NCBI GenBank assembly: GCA_030680805.1
Contig: JAUXUK010000057.1
Location: 1 to 37,045 of the forward strand
Direction of reading: 5' to 3'
DNA from: Sulfuritalea sp.
Lineage (GTDB): Bacteria > Pseudomonadota > Gammaproteobacteria > Burkholderiales > Rhodocyclaceae
Length of the DNA stretch: 37,045 nt
Shown in pieces: positions 7,983 to 18,149 of this stretch. Made by a program: the position numbers and the translations under genes. Position 1 is the stretch's first letter. Every line of letters starts with the position of its first letter. The notes under the pieces are model-generated. The model ran no database searches, had not been told where the DNA came from, and saw only the letters and a program-made list of their open reading frames with translations.

Positions 7983-8701
7983 GCTTCCTGCCAATCCGTG
8001 TGTCCGATTTTTCCGGCGGCGACGTCGGCGGCAAGTCGCTCGAACTCGTCGCGACTGACCGGTGCAAAGCGCAGGGTGTCACCGGGCGCGAGCAGCGCGG
8101 GTCGGGCGGCGTTCGTCAGATCGAACAGGCGCACGGGAGTGCGCCCCAGCAGATGCCAGCCGCCCGGGCTCGCCCACGGGTAGACGGCGGCCTGTGTGCC
8201 GGCGATGGCGAGGCTGTTGGCCGGGACGGTCGTGCGCGGTGTGGCCCGGCGCGGCAGCCGCAGCCATTCCGGCAACTCGCCAAGATAGGGGAAGCCCGGC
8301 AGGAATCCGATCAGGAAAACGCGCAGTTCCGTCGCGCAAATTGCGTCGACTACGGCGGATTCGCTGCGCCCTGTGATGCGTGCAACTTCCGCCAGATCGG
8401 GTCCGAATTCGCCACCGAAGACCACGGGGATCAGCCACCGTGCCGCCAGCGCCGACTTTCCGGGAGGCGCCTGCGCCGCTTCCAGAAGCTGCGCGGCCAA
8501 GGCTTCCCGATCAAGCAGCAATGGATCGAAATGCACGGTCAACGAGCGGTAGGTGGGCACCACGTCGCTGATGCCTTCCAGCTTCAGGGCCGCCAGGGCA
8601 TCGCGTGCCGCCATGACTTGCGCATTGAGCGCCCGATCGATGCGATCGCCGAATTCGAGCGTCAACGCGCCGTCACCGAGAGCAAGGATGCGCGGTTTCA
8701 T
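7979..8701 (-). CDS. pxpB: 5-oxoprolinase subunit B (KipI-like)
   Basis: PxpB resembles Bacillus KipI and allophanate hydrolase subunit 1. It carries ALTLEFGDRID near the N-terminus, PTYRSLTVHFDP and the strongly conserved FLPGFPYLGELP, with PANSLAIAGTQAAVYPWASP and GGWHLLGRT in the cyclophilin-like domain. The length from the ATG at 8701 is 240 residues. This start overlaps the dctM stop as ATGA, so the transporter and enzyme genes are translationally coupled. That coupling is the best evidence that transporter and 5-oxoprolinase act on the same compound. Confidence 0.94.
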   Translation of the reverse strand: MKPRILALGDGALTLEFGDRIDRALNAQVMAARDALAALKLEGISDVVPTYRSLTVHFDPLLLDREALAAQLLEAAQAPPGKSALAARWLIPVVFGGEFGPDLAEVARITGRSESAVVDAICATELRVFLIGFLPGFPYLGELPEWLRLPRRATPRTTVPANSLAIAGTQAAVYPWASPGGWHLLGRTPVRLFDLTNAARPALLAPGDTLRFAPVSRDEFERLAADVAAGKIGHTDWQEA

Positions 8702-9996
8702 CCCACCATGCGCTGCGGCAGCCAGGTGATGATGGCAGGGAAGGCGTAGAGCAGACCCACCGCCGCCATCATGAGGAAAAATGCCGGCATGGCGGTGCGC
8801 GCGATCCACGGCAGCTGTTTCCCCGTCATGCCCTGGATGACGAACAGGTTGAATCCCACCGGCGGCGTGATCTGCGCCATTTCAACCACCACCACCAGGA
8901 ACACGCCGAACCAGATCAGGTCGATGCCGGCGGCGACGATGGTCGGCTGGATCACGGCGATGGTCAGCACCACCATCGAGATGCCGTCGAGGAAGCAGCC
9001 GAGGATGATGAAAAAAATCATCAGGCCGAAGAGCAGGCCGAATTGGCCGAGGCCGAGACTGGCGATCCATTCCGCGAGGTGGCGCGGCAGGCCCATGTAG
9101 CCCATGGCCAGCGTGAGGAAGGCGCTGCCGGCCAGGATCAGGGCGATCATGCAATACAGGCGGGTGGCGCCGAGCAGGCTGTCGCGGAATGTGTTCCAGC
9201 TCATCGAGCCTTGTGCTGCGGCGAGTACCAAGCTGCCGACCACGCCGAGCGCTGCCGCTTCGGTGGCCGTGGCGACGCCGGCATAGATCGAACCCAGCAC
9301 CAGCGCAATCAGCAATACCACCGGAATCAGGTGGCGCGACGCGTAGAGTTTTTGCGTGAAAGTGGTTTGCTCCGTCGCCGGCGGCACGGCATCCGGGTTG
9401 AGCAGGGCCCAGACCACGATCCAGCCCATGAACAGGGTAGCGAGCAGGATGCCCGGCAGCACCCCGGCGATGAACAGCTTGGCGATCGACACTTCGGCGG
9501 CGACGCCATACACGATCATGATGATCGACGGCGGAATCAGCAGGCCCAGCGTGCCCGCGCCGGCCAGGGTACCGATGGTGATGGCCTCCGGATAGCCGCG
9601 CTTCTTGAGTTCGGGCAGGGTGATCTTGCCGATTGTGGCGCAGGTAGCGGCCGACGATCCCGATACCGCGGCGAAAATGCTGCAGCCGATTACATTCACA
9701 TGCAGCAGCCGTCCTGGCAACTTCTCCAGCCACGGCGCGAGGCCCTTGAACATGTCGGAGGACAGCCGGGTGCGAAACAGGATCTCACCCATCCACAGAA
9801 ACATCGGCAGTGCGGTCAGCGTCCACGACGAGGAGGCGCCCCAGATGGTGACGGCCATCGCATCGCCGGCGGCGCGGGCGGTGAACAATTCCATGCCCAG
9901 CCAGCCGACGCCGAGCAGGGCCAGTCCGATCCAGATGCCGCTGCCGAGCAGGGCGAACAGCGCCAGGATCAGGCCCAGGGTAATCATCAGATCCAT
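8698..9996 (-). CDS. dctM: TRAP transporter large permease (DctM family)
   Basis: This 432-residue, roughly twelve-helix membrane protein is the large subunit of a tripartite ATP-independent periplasmic transporter, a Na+-coupled importer of carboxylates. Segments such as GAGTLGLLIPPSIIMIVYGV, EAAALGVVGSLVLAA and CFLDGISMVVLTI are typical DctM features. It is separated from dctQ by 184 bases filled with hairpins. Its stop overlaps the pxpB start. The substrate may be 5-oxoproline or a related acid, inferred only from the gene coupling. Confidence 0.93.
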   Translation of the reverse strand: MDLMITLGLILALFALLGSGIWIGLALLGVGWLGMELFTARAAGDAMAVTIWGASSSWTLTALPMFLWMGEILFRTRLSSDMFKGLAPWLEKLPGRLLHVNVIGCSIFAAVSGSSAATCATIGKITLPELKKRGYPEAITIGTLAGAGTLGLLIPPSIIMIVYGVAAEVSIAKLFIAGVLPGILLATLFMGWIVVWALLNPDAVPPATEQTTFTQKLYASRHLIPVVLLIALVLGSIYAGVATATEAAALGVVGSLVLAAAQGSMSWNTFRDSLLGATRLYCMIALILAGSAFLTLAMGYMGLPRHLAEWIASLGLGQFGLLFGLMIFFIILGCFLDGISMVVLTIAVIQPTIVAAGIDLIWFGVFLVVVVEMAQITPPVGFNLFVIQGMTGKQLPWIARTAMPAFFLMMAAVGLLYAFPAIITWLPQRMVG

Positions 9997-10019
9997 TGCT
10001 TAGCACTCCCCCCGATCCA

Positions 10020-10132
10020 CGGGCCGCTTTGCACAGCGGCCCGGCTCCGGCGGCGCAAAGCAGTGCTTTGCGAAACCCCGCTTCCGCCCCCCTCGCCAAG
10101 CGAGGGGGTGACCGCGGTTCGCCGCTGCGCGG
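10020..10132. repeat. cluster of strong hairpins between dctM and dctQ
   Basis: At least four palindromes sit in this 184-base gap. CGGGCCGCT/AGCGGCCCG occupies 10020-10043 and CGCAAAGC/GCTTTGCG 10054-10072. CCCCCTCGC/GCGAGGGGG occupies 10088-10108, and a GCCGC/GCGGC stem follows after about 10120. No U-tract follows any of them on either strand, so they are not classic terminators. They resemble dispersed REP-like intergenic elements of betaproteobacteria and could adjust the relative expression of dctQ and dctM. Confidence 0.5.
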
Positions 10133-10180
10133 CTCCATCGTATGGCTGCGCCCCCCTTGGAGCGGCCCGGCGCGGGGCAC

Positions 10181-10696
10181 TCATTCGCTCCTCACCGGTT
10201 CGCTGTCGGAGGCGCGATGGCGCAGCTTTTCGCCACGCAGCGTGGCGACCAGTTCGTCGGCCAGTGCGATGGCGAAGATGACGCTGCCCAGCGCCATGCC
10301 CATTTGCGGAATCCAGAGCGGGGTTGCGTCGGTTCCCTGCGAGATGTCGTTGAACTGGAAGGATTGCCACGCCAGGCGGGTCGCGAACCACGCCAGCAAG
10401 ACCGCGCAGAGCAGGCCGGCCACGTGGCTCCAGATTTCAAGCGCTTGCCGGCCGCGCGAACCGACGTGATCGAGGATCAGCGTGACACGGATGTGTTCGC
10501 CGCGCTTCAGCGTATGCGCCAATGCCAGAAAGGCCGCCGCCGCCATGCAGTAGCCGGCGTAGGCATCGGTGCCGCGGATGTGGAAATCCAGCAGGCGTCC
10601 CGTCACGGAGAGCAGGATCATCACCAGGGTGCCGATCATGAACAGCGCCGCCGCCCAGGCGGCGGCGCCGTAGATCCGGTCAAGGACGTGCCGCAT
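10181..10696 (-). CDS. dctQ: TRAP transporter small permease (DctQ family)
   Basis: This 171-residue protein has four predicted transmembrane helices, the standard layout of the TRAP small subunit that pairs with DctM. The segment GTDAYAGYCMAAAAFLALAHTL followed by GEHIRVTLI is characteristic of DctQ. The gene starts 10 bases after the dctP stop, so dctP and dctQ are an evident operon. Confidence 0.9.
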   Translation of the reverse strand: MRHVLDRIYGAAAWAAALFMIGTLVMILLSVTGRLLDFHIRGTDAYAGYCMAAAAFLALAHTLKRGEHIRVTLILDHVGSRGRQALEIWSHVAGLLCAVLLAWFATRLAWQSFQFNDISQGTDATPLWIPQMGMALGSVIFAIALADELVATLRGEKLRHRASDSEPVRSE

Positions 10697-10706
10697 GGAC
10701 CGCGGC

Positions 10707-11675
10707 CTACTTCCGGTAGGCGTCGAGAGCTGCCTGTCCTTCAGCGCCGGCGGTCTTCAGCCATTCGCCGATCATGGTGTCGCCGACCTTCTTCAAATCA
10801 GCTTTCAGTGCCGCTGACGGCGCGGCGACCGTCATGCCATTCTTGGTCAGTTGCTCCAGGTAGAACTTGGTCTTCTCCTCGCTGCTCTTCCAGCCGCGCG
10901 TTTCGGCCTCGCTTGCGGCCTTCAGCAGCGCATCCTGCGTCGGCTTGTCGAGCGCGTCGAAGGCCTTCTGCGACACCAGCACCGCATTCTTCGGCAGCCA
11001 GGCCTGGGCATCGTAGAAATATTTCACCTGTTCCCACACCTTGCTGTCGTAGCCGGTCGCGCCCGAGGTCATGAAGGCGGCGACGGCCCCAGTGGCCAGC
11101 GCCTGCGAGAGTTCAGCGGCCTGAATCGTGACGGGCTGGGCGCCGACCAGTTCGGCGATGCGGGAGGTTTGTGGACTATAGGCGCGCCACTTGACGCCCT
11201 TGAGGTCGGCCGCCGAGTTGATCGGTTTTGCCGAGTAGATGCCCTGCGGCGGCCAGGGCACGGAGAACAGCACTTTCAGGCCCTGCTTGGCCAGCAGGGC
11301 GTCCAGTGACGGCTTCTGCGCAGTCGCCAGTTTCTTCGCTTCGGAGTAGGAGGTCGCGAGGAAAGGTACGTTGTCGGTGCCGAACAGCGGATTCTCGTTG
11401 GCGTAACCGCCGAAAATGATTTCGCCGATCTGCGCCTGGCCGCCCTGCACCGCGCGCTTGATCTCGTTGGCTTTGTACAGCGATCCGCCGGGGTGTACGG
11501 TGATTTTCAATTTGCCGGCCGTGGCCTTGTCGACATCGGCGGCGAACTGCGTGATGTTTTCGGTGTGGAAGTTGGCTGCCGGGTAGCCGGTAGGCATGTC
11601 CCACTTGGTCTGGGCCGAAACGGAGAGAGCGGTGAAACCGATTGCGGCAACGAGCGTACGAAGGCAGGTTTTCAT
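10707..11675 (-). CDS. dctP: TRAP transporter substrate-binding protein (DctP family)
   Basis: This 322-residue periplasmic binding protein starts with a signal peptide (MKTCLRTLVAAIGFTALSVS, cleavage probably after AQ near residue 22). Family features include FHTENITQFAADVDKAT, IKRAVQGGQAQIGEI and the organic-acid region GVKWRAYSPQTSRIAELVGA. I chose the ATG at 11675, because the longer open frame adds 26 residues ahead of an obvious signal sequence. The gene leads the leftward transporter/5-oxoprolinase operon and is divergent from the MarR-like regulator. Confidence 0.93.
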   Translation of the reverse strand: MKTCLRTLVAAIGFTALSVSAQTKWDMPTGYPAANFHTENITQFAADVDKATAGKLKITVHPGGSLYKANEIKRAVQGGQAQIGEIIFGGYANENPLFGTDNVPFLATSYSEAKKLATAQKPSLDALLAKQGLKVLFSVPWPPQGIYSAKPINSAADLKGVKWRAYSPQTSRIAELVGAQPVTIQAAELSQALATGAVAAFMTSGATGYDSKVWEQVKYFYDAQAWLPKNAVLVSQKAFDALDKPTQDALLKAASEAETRGWKSSEEKTKFYLEQLTKNGMTVAAPSAALKADLKKVGDTMIGEWLKTAGAEGQAALDAYRK

Positions 11676-11800
11676 CGGCGGATTCCTCACAAAGATAACG
11701 GATGGAAGGGAGCAAGCGGGTAACACGTTAACATTACATTTACAAAACGTCAATAAAATGTTTCAATCTTCCTGTCGAACAAACACCGGAGTCCATGATC
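11676..11800. promoter_or_regulatory. AT-rich divergent promoter region with possible operator
   Basis: This 125-base gap separates dctP from the divergent regulator gene and is much richer in A+T than its surroundings. It includes GTTAAC at 11728-11733. An inverted repeat AACATT/AATGTT (11730-11735 and 11757-11762) flanks ACATTTACAAAACGTC. This is the natural place for the regulator to act on both directions. The exact operator and -35/-10 boxes are not clear. Confidence 0.45.
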
Positions 11801-12361
11801 ATGGCAAAAAAGGCGACGAGCAAGACTTCTTTCGCATCAGGTGCCGGCAACGGGTCCGACGTGCGTCGCATAGTTTCCTCGGAGCACCTGGTATCCGACA
11901 AGTCTCCGGAACTGTCCGAGCTTGAGTTTGGCCTCATCATCGCCAGCAATGCCTTCGGCCGCTGGATGACGCGCTGCATGGCCGGTGCCGGAGTGAAGGA
12001 CATGACCGAGACCGAGATCCTCGTGGTGCACCACGTCAATCACCGCGGCCGCGAGAAGAAGCTTGCCGACATCTGTTTCGTACTCAACATCGAAGACACA
12101 CACGTGGTTTCCTACGCCTTGAAGAAGCTCGCCAATCTCGGTCTGGTGTCGGGCAACCGCCGCGGCAAGGAAGTATTCTGGTCGACCACGGAAGCCGGTC
12201 GGGCGCTGTGCGAGCGCTATCGCCAGGTGCGCGAGGCCTGCCTGATGCCGGGCTTTTCCGGCGCGGCGGAAGAGAACGAACGCATCGGCGACCTGGCGCG
12301 GCTGCTGCGCACCTTGTCCGGGCGCTACGATCAAGGTGCGCGGGCCGCATCATCCATCTGA
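11801..12361 (+). CDS. MarR-like winged-helix transcriptional regulator
   Basis: This protein of about 186 residues has a winged-helix DNA-binding core at about residues 65-130: MTETEILVVHHVNHRG, ADICFVLNIEDTHVVSYALK, then the wing around NLGLVSGNRRGKEVFW and TTEAGRALCERYR. This is the MarR-like layout with an N-terminal helix for dimerisation. It lies divergent from the TRAP/5-oxoprolinase operon and 9 bases before gdh, so it probably regulates one or both. Two start codons are possible. The ATG at 11801 is better spaced from GGAG at 11788-11791 than the ATG at 11795. The effector is unknown. Confidence 0.8.
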   Translation: MAKKATSKTSFASGAGNGSDVRRIVSSEHLVSDKSPELSELEFGLIIASNAFGRWMTRCMAGAGVKDMTETEILVVHHVNHRGREKKLADICFVLNIEDTHVVSYALKKLANLGLVSGNRRGKEVFWSTTEAGRALCERYRQVREACLMPGFSGAAEENERIGDLARLLRTLSGRYDQGARAASSI

Positions 12362-12370
12362 AGGACAACC

Positions 12371-13654
<1,284 letters not shown>

Positions 13655-13814
13655 GCCCGCCAGGAGCAGACACCATGAAATCGCCAAAAACGTCGCCGGG
13701 TTGATCGACAAAAATTGGTCTGGCGATGGTCGCCGTGTCGCCAGCGCCGACTTTTTGCAGGGCGGAAATCATCGAGTCCGCACTCATCCATCGATGGGAA
13801 GCCTTGCGATACCC

Positions 13815-14915
13815 CTATTTCTTCTCGCTTGCCGCGCCGGAGGGTTGCGGCACGAAAGTCATCCATGCGCCGCTTTCGATGATTTTGGGTGCCACCTTCT
13901 TGCCCTGATAGAAGATCGTGAGATCGTGCCCTTGTTCAACCCGGAATATCTCGCCCCTGGCAAACGAAATGCTCTCTGTTGAACCCTGGGAAATATCGAT
14001 GCGTGTACCCGTGGCGGTGTCCTGGCGTTTCTTTCTGTAGAGCACGGCTGGGTCCTTGCTGATCACCAGGAACACGCCCGCAGGTTTGCCTGGATTGACC
14101 CCCTGCACGGTGAGCACTTTTCCCGGATCATCGGCGGCACGATCCGACAGGGGCGCCGGAGCAGCAGCCCGGGTGTCGGCATCAGGGCCTGGTGCAGGGG
14201 GAACCGCATCTCCGGCAACGACTTTCCGATCGCCCTGCAGCCCGGCGCTGCCCGCTGACGCGGGCAGCGCCTCCTGAATTGCCTTGGTCGTGGAATCCGC
14301 CTGCGGCGCGACATCGGCCGGCGGTGGCGCGGGCGGTGCACTCGGTGCCGGATCCCGGCCCATCAATACGAATGCAATGGCGGCGACAAGCACTGCAACG
14401 GCCCCGCCAAGCTTGGCTCCTGCCCCGAGTCGATCCCAAAGCGGGCGGTCGTCGTGCATCGGGTCGGCATGTGGCTTGGCCGGCGCAGTGACTGCGGACG
14501 ATTCGGAAATGCCAGCGCGATGTTCAGGATTCAGGCGATCGCTTTCCGCGGAATCCACTGAAATCAGCAATCCTTCGATGACGCCGCCGGCATGAATGTC
14601 GAGCGCCTTGTAATAGACATCCCCTGCGACGCAGGCGCCCTCCTGGATTTCAATGGACTCCGACGAATGCATGGGGCCATGAACACGGCCCGCCACGACT
14701 ACATGCGGGGCTGTGATGGTGCCGGTGATCTTGCCTGTCTTGCCGACGACGACCGTGCCATCGGAGCCCGGGGCGCATGAAACGTCGCCCAGCGTGTCTC
14801 CCTGAATGAGCAGAACACCCGTGAACGTGAGATTGCCTTCAAGGCGCAGGTCGGCACCGACCAGGGTATCGGTGCGAGCGTGCGAATATCTTGCGGCTCC
14901 GTTCTTTCCGGACAA
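13815..14915 (-). CDS. bactofilin-domain protein with transmembrane segment and C-terminal domain
   Basis: Residues about 17-120 form a bactofilin (polymer-forming, DUF583) beta-helix, with repeating VGADLRLEGNLTFTGVLLIQ, VVVGKTGKITGTITAP and VHGPMHSSESIEIQEGACV. A single transmembrane helix follows at about 168-186, then a Pro/Ala-rich linker (190-265) and a C-terminal beta-rich domain of about 100 residues. Classical bactofilins are about 110-180 residues and cytoplasmic. This one (366 residues) would put the polymer in the cytoplasm and the C-terminal domain in the periplasm. The start is TTG at 14915, preceded by AGAGG. It is convergent with gdh (160 bases between) and has no obvious functional neighbour. 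Confidence 0.75.
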   Translation of the reverse strand: MSGKNGAARYSHARTDTLVGADLRLEGNLTFTGVLLIQGDTLGDVSCAPGSDGTVVVGKTGKITGTITAPHVVVAGRVHGPMHSSESIEIQEGACVAGDVYYKALDIHAGGVIEGLLISVDSAESDRLNPEHRAGISESSAVTAPAKPHADPMHDDRPLWDRLGAGAKLGGAVAVLVAAIAFVLMGRDPAPSAPPAPPPADVAPQADSTTKAIQEALPASAGSAGLQGDRKVVAGDAVPPAPGPDADTRAAAPAPLSDRAADDPGKVLTVQGVNPGKPAGVFLVISKDPAVLYRKKRQDTATGTRIDISQGSTESISFARGEIFRVEQGHDLTIFYQGKKVAPKIIESGAWMTFVPQPSGAASEKK

Positions 14916-15035
14916 TGGATTCGCCTCTTGTTTCCTGTTACGAACCAGAAAGCATCATGAATTCCTGCAATACCGCTGGATGGCCACAGGCATAGTACAA
15001 GACAAATCATGCGGCATACAGCCCCGGTGCATTCC

Positions 15036-16109
15036 TTACCCGGCGGCTTGCGTTCGCGAAAGTCCGCGCTGGAGTTCCAGATTGCGGCTGAAACGCGACA
15101 TCGCGTAGCAGCCGATCCAGTAGATCAGTCCGATGAATAGATAGCCTTCGAGATGGAAGGAGCGCCATTCGGCATCGCCCGCCAGCGCCAGCGAGAGCGC
15201 TCCGGTCAGTTCGTAGAGGCTGACCACGGTCACCAGCGAGGTGTCCTTGAATACGCTGACGGCGCTGTTCATCATCGAGGGGATCACCGCACGCAGGGCT
15301 TGCGGCAGGACGATCCAGCGCATCGCCTGCCAGCGGCCGAGGCCGAGCGCCGCCGCCGCGTCATGCTGTCCCGCCGGGATCGCCTGCAGGCCGCCGCGAA
15401 TCGTTTCCGAAAGATAGGCCGCGGCGAACAGCACGATGCCGGCCTGCACCCGCAGCAGCACGTCGATCGAGAAGCCCTGCGGCAGGATGATGGGGAACAG
15501 GAAAGAGGCGAGGAACAACACCGAGATCAGCGGCACGCCACGCACCAGTTCGACGTAAATGGTGCATACGCCCCGCAGCAGGGGCAGGCCGGATTGCCGG
15601 CCAAGGGCCACCGCGATCGACAGCGGAAAGGCCAGCAGCATGCCCATGGTGGCCAGCAGCAGGGTCAGCGGAAATCCGCCCCATTGATCGCTGCTCACCG
15701 GATCGAGCCCGAGCCAGCCGCCACCCATGAGCGTGAAAAAGCACACCAGGGCAAGCGTCCACGCCACGGCCAAGGTGCGGGGCGCCAACAGGCGCAGGCC
15801 GCTGGTTGCGATGACCAGCAGGAGCAGGGCGGTCGCGGCCAGCGGCCGCCACTGTTCCGCATATGGGTAGCGCCCGAAAAGAATGATGCGGTATTTTTCG
15901 GCGACCACGCCCCAGCAGGCGCCGGCGTGATTCACGGCCTGGCACGCGCCGGCATCCGCCTTGAATACGGCCTGCAGCAGCATCCAGTCGATCAGCCCCG
16001 GCAAGTACCAGAGCGCGGCTGCCACCAGGACGAGCGTCGTCAGGCTGCTGAACGCATCGGAAAACAGGTTGCGGCGCAGCCAGAGCCGGGTTGCGGCGAG
16101 CGGATTCAT
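15036..16109 (-). CDS. aapM: amino-acid ABC transporter permease (AapM-like)
   Basis: This 357-residue inner-membrane permease belongs to the HisM/GlnP type used for polar and general L-amino-acid import. The EAA loop region reads AAALGLGRWQAMRWIVLPQALR, and the helix before it contains VELVRGVPLISVLF. The start ATG at 16109 overlaps the aapQ stop as TGATG. It is the last gene of the aapJ-Q-M run. No ATPase gene follows: the next gene on this strand is a bactofilin. Confidence 0.9.
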   Translation of the reverse strand: MNPLAATRLWLRRNLFSDAFSSLTTLVLVAAALWYLPGLIDWMLLQAVFKADAGACQAVNHAGACWGVVAEKYRIILFGRYPYAEQWRPLAATALLLLVIATSGLRLLAPRTLAVAWTLALVCFFTLMGGGWLGLDPVSSDQWGGFPLTLLLATMGMLLAFPLSIAVALGRQSGLPLLRGVCTIYVELVRGVPLISVLFLASFLFPIILPQGFSIDVLLRVQAGIVLFAAAYLSETIRGGLQAIPAGQHDAAAALGLGRWQAMRWIVLPQALRAVIPSMMNSAVSVFKDTSLVTVVSLYELTGALSLALAGDAEWRSFHLEGYLFIGLIYWIGCYAMSRFSRNLELQRGLSRTQAAG

Positions 16110-17077
16110 CAGCGCTCCGCCCAGCGTCCGCTGCGGCGCTCGATCCACCCGCTGAGCCACGCGGTCAGCAGCGAGAGAATCAGGTACACCGCCATGATCA
16201 AGGCGATGCATTCGGCGGCGCGGCCGCTCTGGTTCAGCGTGGTGTTGGCCACCGAGACCAGGTCCGGATAGCCGATGGCGACCGCCAGTGAAGCGTTCTT
16301 GGTCAGGCTCAGATGCTGGTTGGTCAGCGGCGGGATGATGCTGCGCAGGGCTTGCGGCAGCAGCACGAGGCGGAACAACTGGATTCGCGTCATGCCCAGC
16401 GCCAGCGCGGCATCGCTTTGTCCGCGCGGCACAGCCAAAATTCCGGCGCGTACCGTCTCGGCGACATAGGCCGCGGTGTAAAGACTCAAGCCGAGCAGCA
16501 GGGCGAGGAATTCCGGGGTGAGTGTCGCCCCGCCGAAAATGCCCAATTCACCGCGCAGCGGCAGGTCGAACAGTCCGCTCTCGCCGCCCGGCCAGGGAAG
16601 TGCCAGCCCGCTCTTGCTGAGATACATGTGCGGCCCGAATTGCAGCGCTTCGCTGGCCAGCGGCAGCAGGTCGGTCACCACGAAGTACCACGCCAGCAAT
16701 TGCAGCAGCAGCGGCACGTTGCGCATGGCTTCAACGTAGGCGGTGCACAAGCCGCGCAGCAGCAGGTTGGGCGACAGTCGGCCGAGGCCGATCAAGGTTC
16801 CGAGCAGGGTGCTGGCGACAATCGCCGGCACCGCGACGCGCAGGGTGTTGGCGAGTCCCGCGGCCAGCGCCCACCATGCACTGTCGGCGGAATCGAAGGG
16901 CAGCAGGCTTTCGCCGATCGCAAAACCGGCGGGTTCAAGCAGGAAGCCGAAGCCGCTGCGAATGCCGCGCTCGGCCATGTTGGTGGCGGTGACATCGAGC
17001 AGCCACCACAGCGCGGCCAGCAGCGCGGCTGCGAGCAGCGCCTGGATTCCAAGTTCGCGCCGGCGTCGGCCTTGCAT
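16109..17077 (-). CDS. aapQ: amino-acid ABC transporter permease (AapQ-like)
   Basis: This 322-residue permease pairs with AapM. It has VEAMRNVPLLLQLLAWYFVV and the EAA loop DAALALGMTRIQLFRLVLLP, both typical of the family. It also has the longer N-terminal and central loops that mark Aap rather than His/Gln permeases. It overlaps aapM by one base and starts 34 bases after aapJ, so the three are co-transcribed. Confidence 0.9.
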   Translation of the reverse strand: MQGRRRRELGIQALLAAALLAALWWLLDVTATNMAERGIRSGFGFLLEPAGFAIGESLLPFDSADSAWWALAAGLANTLRVAVPAIVASTLLGTLIGLGRLSPNLLLRGLCTAYVEAMRNVPLLLQLLAWYFVVTDLLPLASEALQFGPHMYLSKSGLALPWPGGESGLFDLPLRGELGIFGGATLTPEFLALLLGLSLYTAAYVAETVRAGILAVPRGQSDAALALGMTRIQLFRLVLLPQALRSIIPPLTNQHLSLTKNASLAVAIGYPDLVSVANTTLNQSGRAAECIALIMAVYLILSLLTAWLSGWIERRSGRWAER

Positions 17078-17111
17078 CTCGCGGAAAACTCGGCGCTGGC
17101 GATACGGCGAT

Positions 17112-18140
17112 TCAGCGAATCGGCGGCGCGTACATCAGGCCACCCTTGTTCCACAAGGCGTTGATGCCGCGCGGCAGCTTCAGCGGCGAGGCGCTGCCGA
17201 CATTGCGCTGGAACATCTCGCCGTAGTTGCCCACCGCTTTCACGGCGCGGGCGGCCCAGTCGCGTTCGAGCCCGAGCAGCTTGCCGCTGTCCTCGGCGCT
17301 GCCCAGCAGACGCTGGATCGCCGGATCGGTGCTGGCCTTCATCTGCTCGAGATTGGCTTGCGTGACGCCGTATTCCTCGGCTTCGATCAGGGCGAAGATG
17401 ACCCACTTGACGACGGCGAACCACTCGTCGTCGCCGCGCCGCACCACCGGCCCCAAGGGCTCCTTGGAAATCAGTTCGGGCAGCACGATGTAGTCGTCCG
17501 GGTTCGGCGCCTCCTTGCTGCGGATGAAGGCCAGGGCCGAGGCATCGGTGGTGTAGGCCTGGCAGCGGCCGCTGAAGAAGGCCTTGATCGAGGCTTCGAA
17601 TTTCTCGAATACCACCGGCTTGATCTTGATGCCCTGCGCCTTGAACCAGTCGTTCAGGTTCTTCTCGGTCGTGGTGCCCGACTGCACGCAGATCTCCGCG
17701 TTCTTCAACTGCTTTGCGCTGGTGACTTTGAGCTTTTTCGGTACCAGGAAACCCTGCCCGTCGTAGTAGGTGACGGCGGTGAAATGCAGGCCCAGCGAGG
17801 CGTCGCGCGTCAGCGTCCAGGCCGTGTTGCGCGACAGCAGGTCGACTTCGCCGGACTGCAACGCGGTGAAGCGCTGCTGCGCGTTGAGCGGTACGTACTT
17901 GACCTTGTTCGGATCGTTCAGCACGGCGGCCGCGATGGCGCGGCAGACATCGACATCAAGCCCGTTCCAGCGGCCCTGGCTGTCGGCGGAGGAAAAGCCG
18001 ATGACGCCGGTGCTGACGCCGCACACCAGTTGTCCGCGCTGTTTGATCTGGTCGAGGGTCTTGCCAGCGAGTGCAGGAGAGAGGTGAAGCAGCAGCGCGA
18101 TGGTTACGGGAAAGTGGCGTATCAAGTTGAGTACTCCCAT
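17112..18140 (-). CDS. aapJ: amino-acid ABC transporter substrate-binding protein (AapJ-like)
   Basis: This periplasmic binding protein of about 342 residues has a signal peptide (FPVTIALLLHLSPALA). Family segments include RGQLVCGVSTGVIGFSSADS, GLDVDVCRAIAAAV and DDEWFAVVKWVIFALIEAEE, characteristic of the AapJ/BztA general amino-acid branch. The given ATG (18140) has no good ribosome site. A TTG at 18125 is preceded by GGGAG at suitable spacing and would give a signal peptide starting at IRHFPV. The gene lies 9 bases after the TumA gene on the same strand and may be read from it. Confidence 0.9.
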   Translation of the reverse strand: MGVLNLIRHFPVTIALLLHLSPALAGKTLDQIKQRGQLVCGVSTGVIGFSSADSQGRWNGLDVDVCRAIAAAVLNDPNKVKYVPLNAQQRFTALQSGEVDLLSRNTAWTLTRDASLGLHFTAVTYYDGQGFLVPKKLKVTSAKQLKNAEICVQSGTTTEKNLNDWFKAQGIKIKPVVFEKFEASIKAFFSGRCQAYTTDASALAFIRSKEAPNPDDYIVLPELISKEPLGPVVRRGDDEWFAVVKWVIFALIEAEEYGVTQANLEQMKASTDPAIQRLLGSAEDSGKLLGLERDWAARAVKAVGNYGEMFQRNVGSASPLKLPRGINALWNKGGLMYAPPIR

Positions 18141-18149
18141 TTTGATAAA

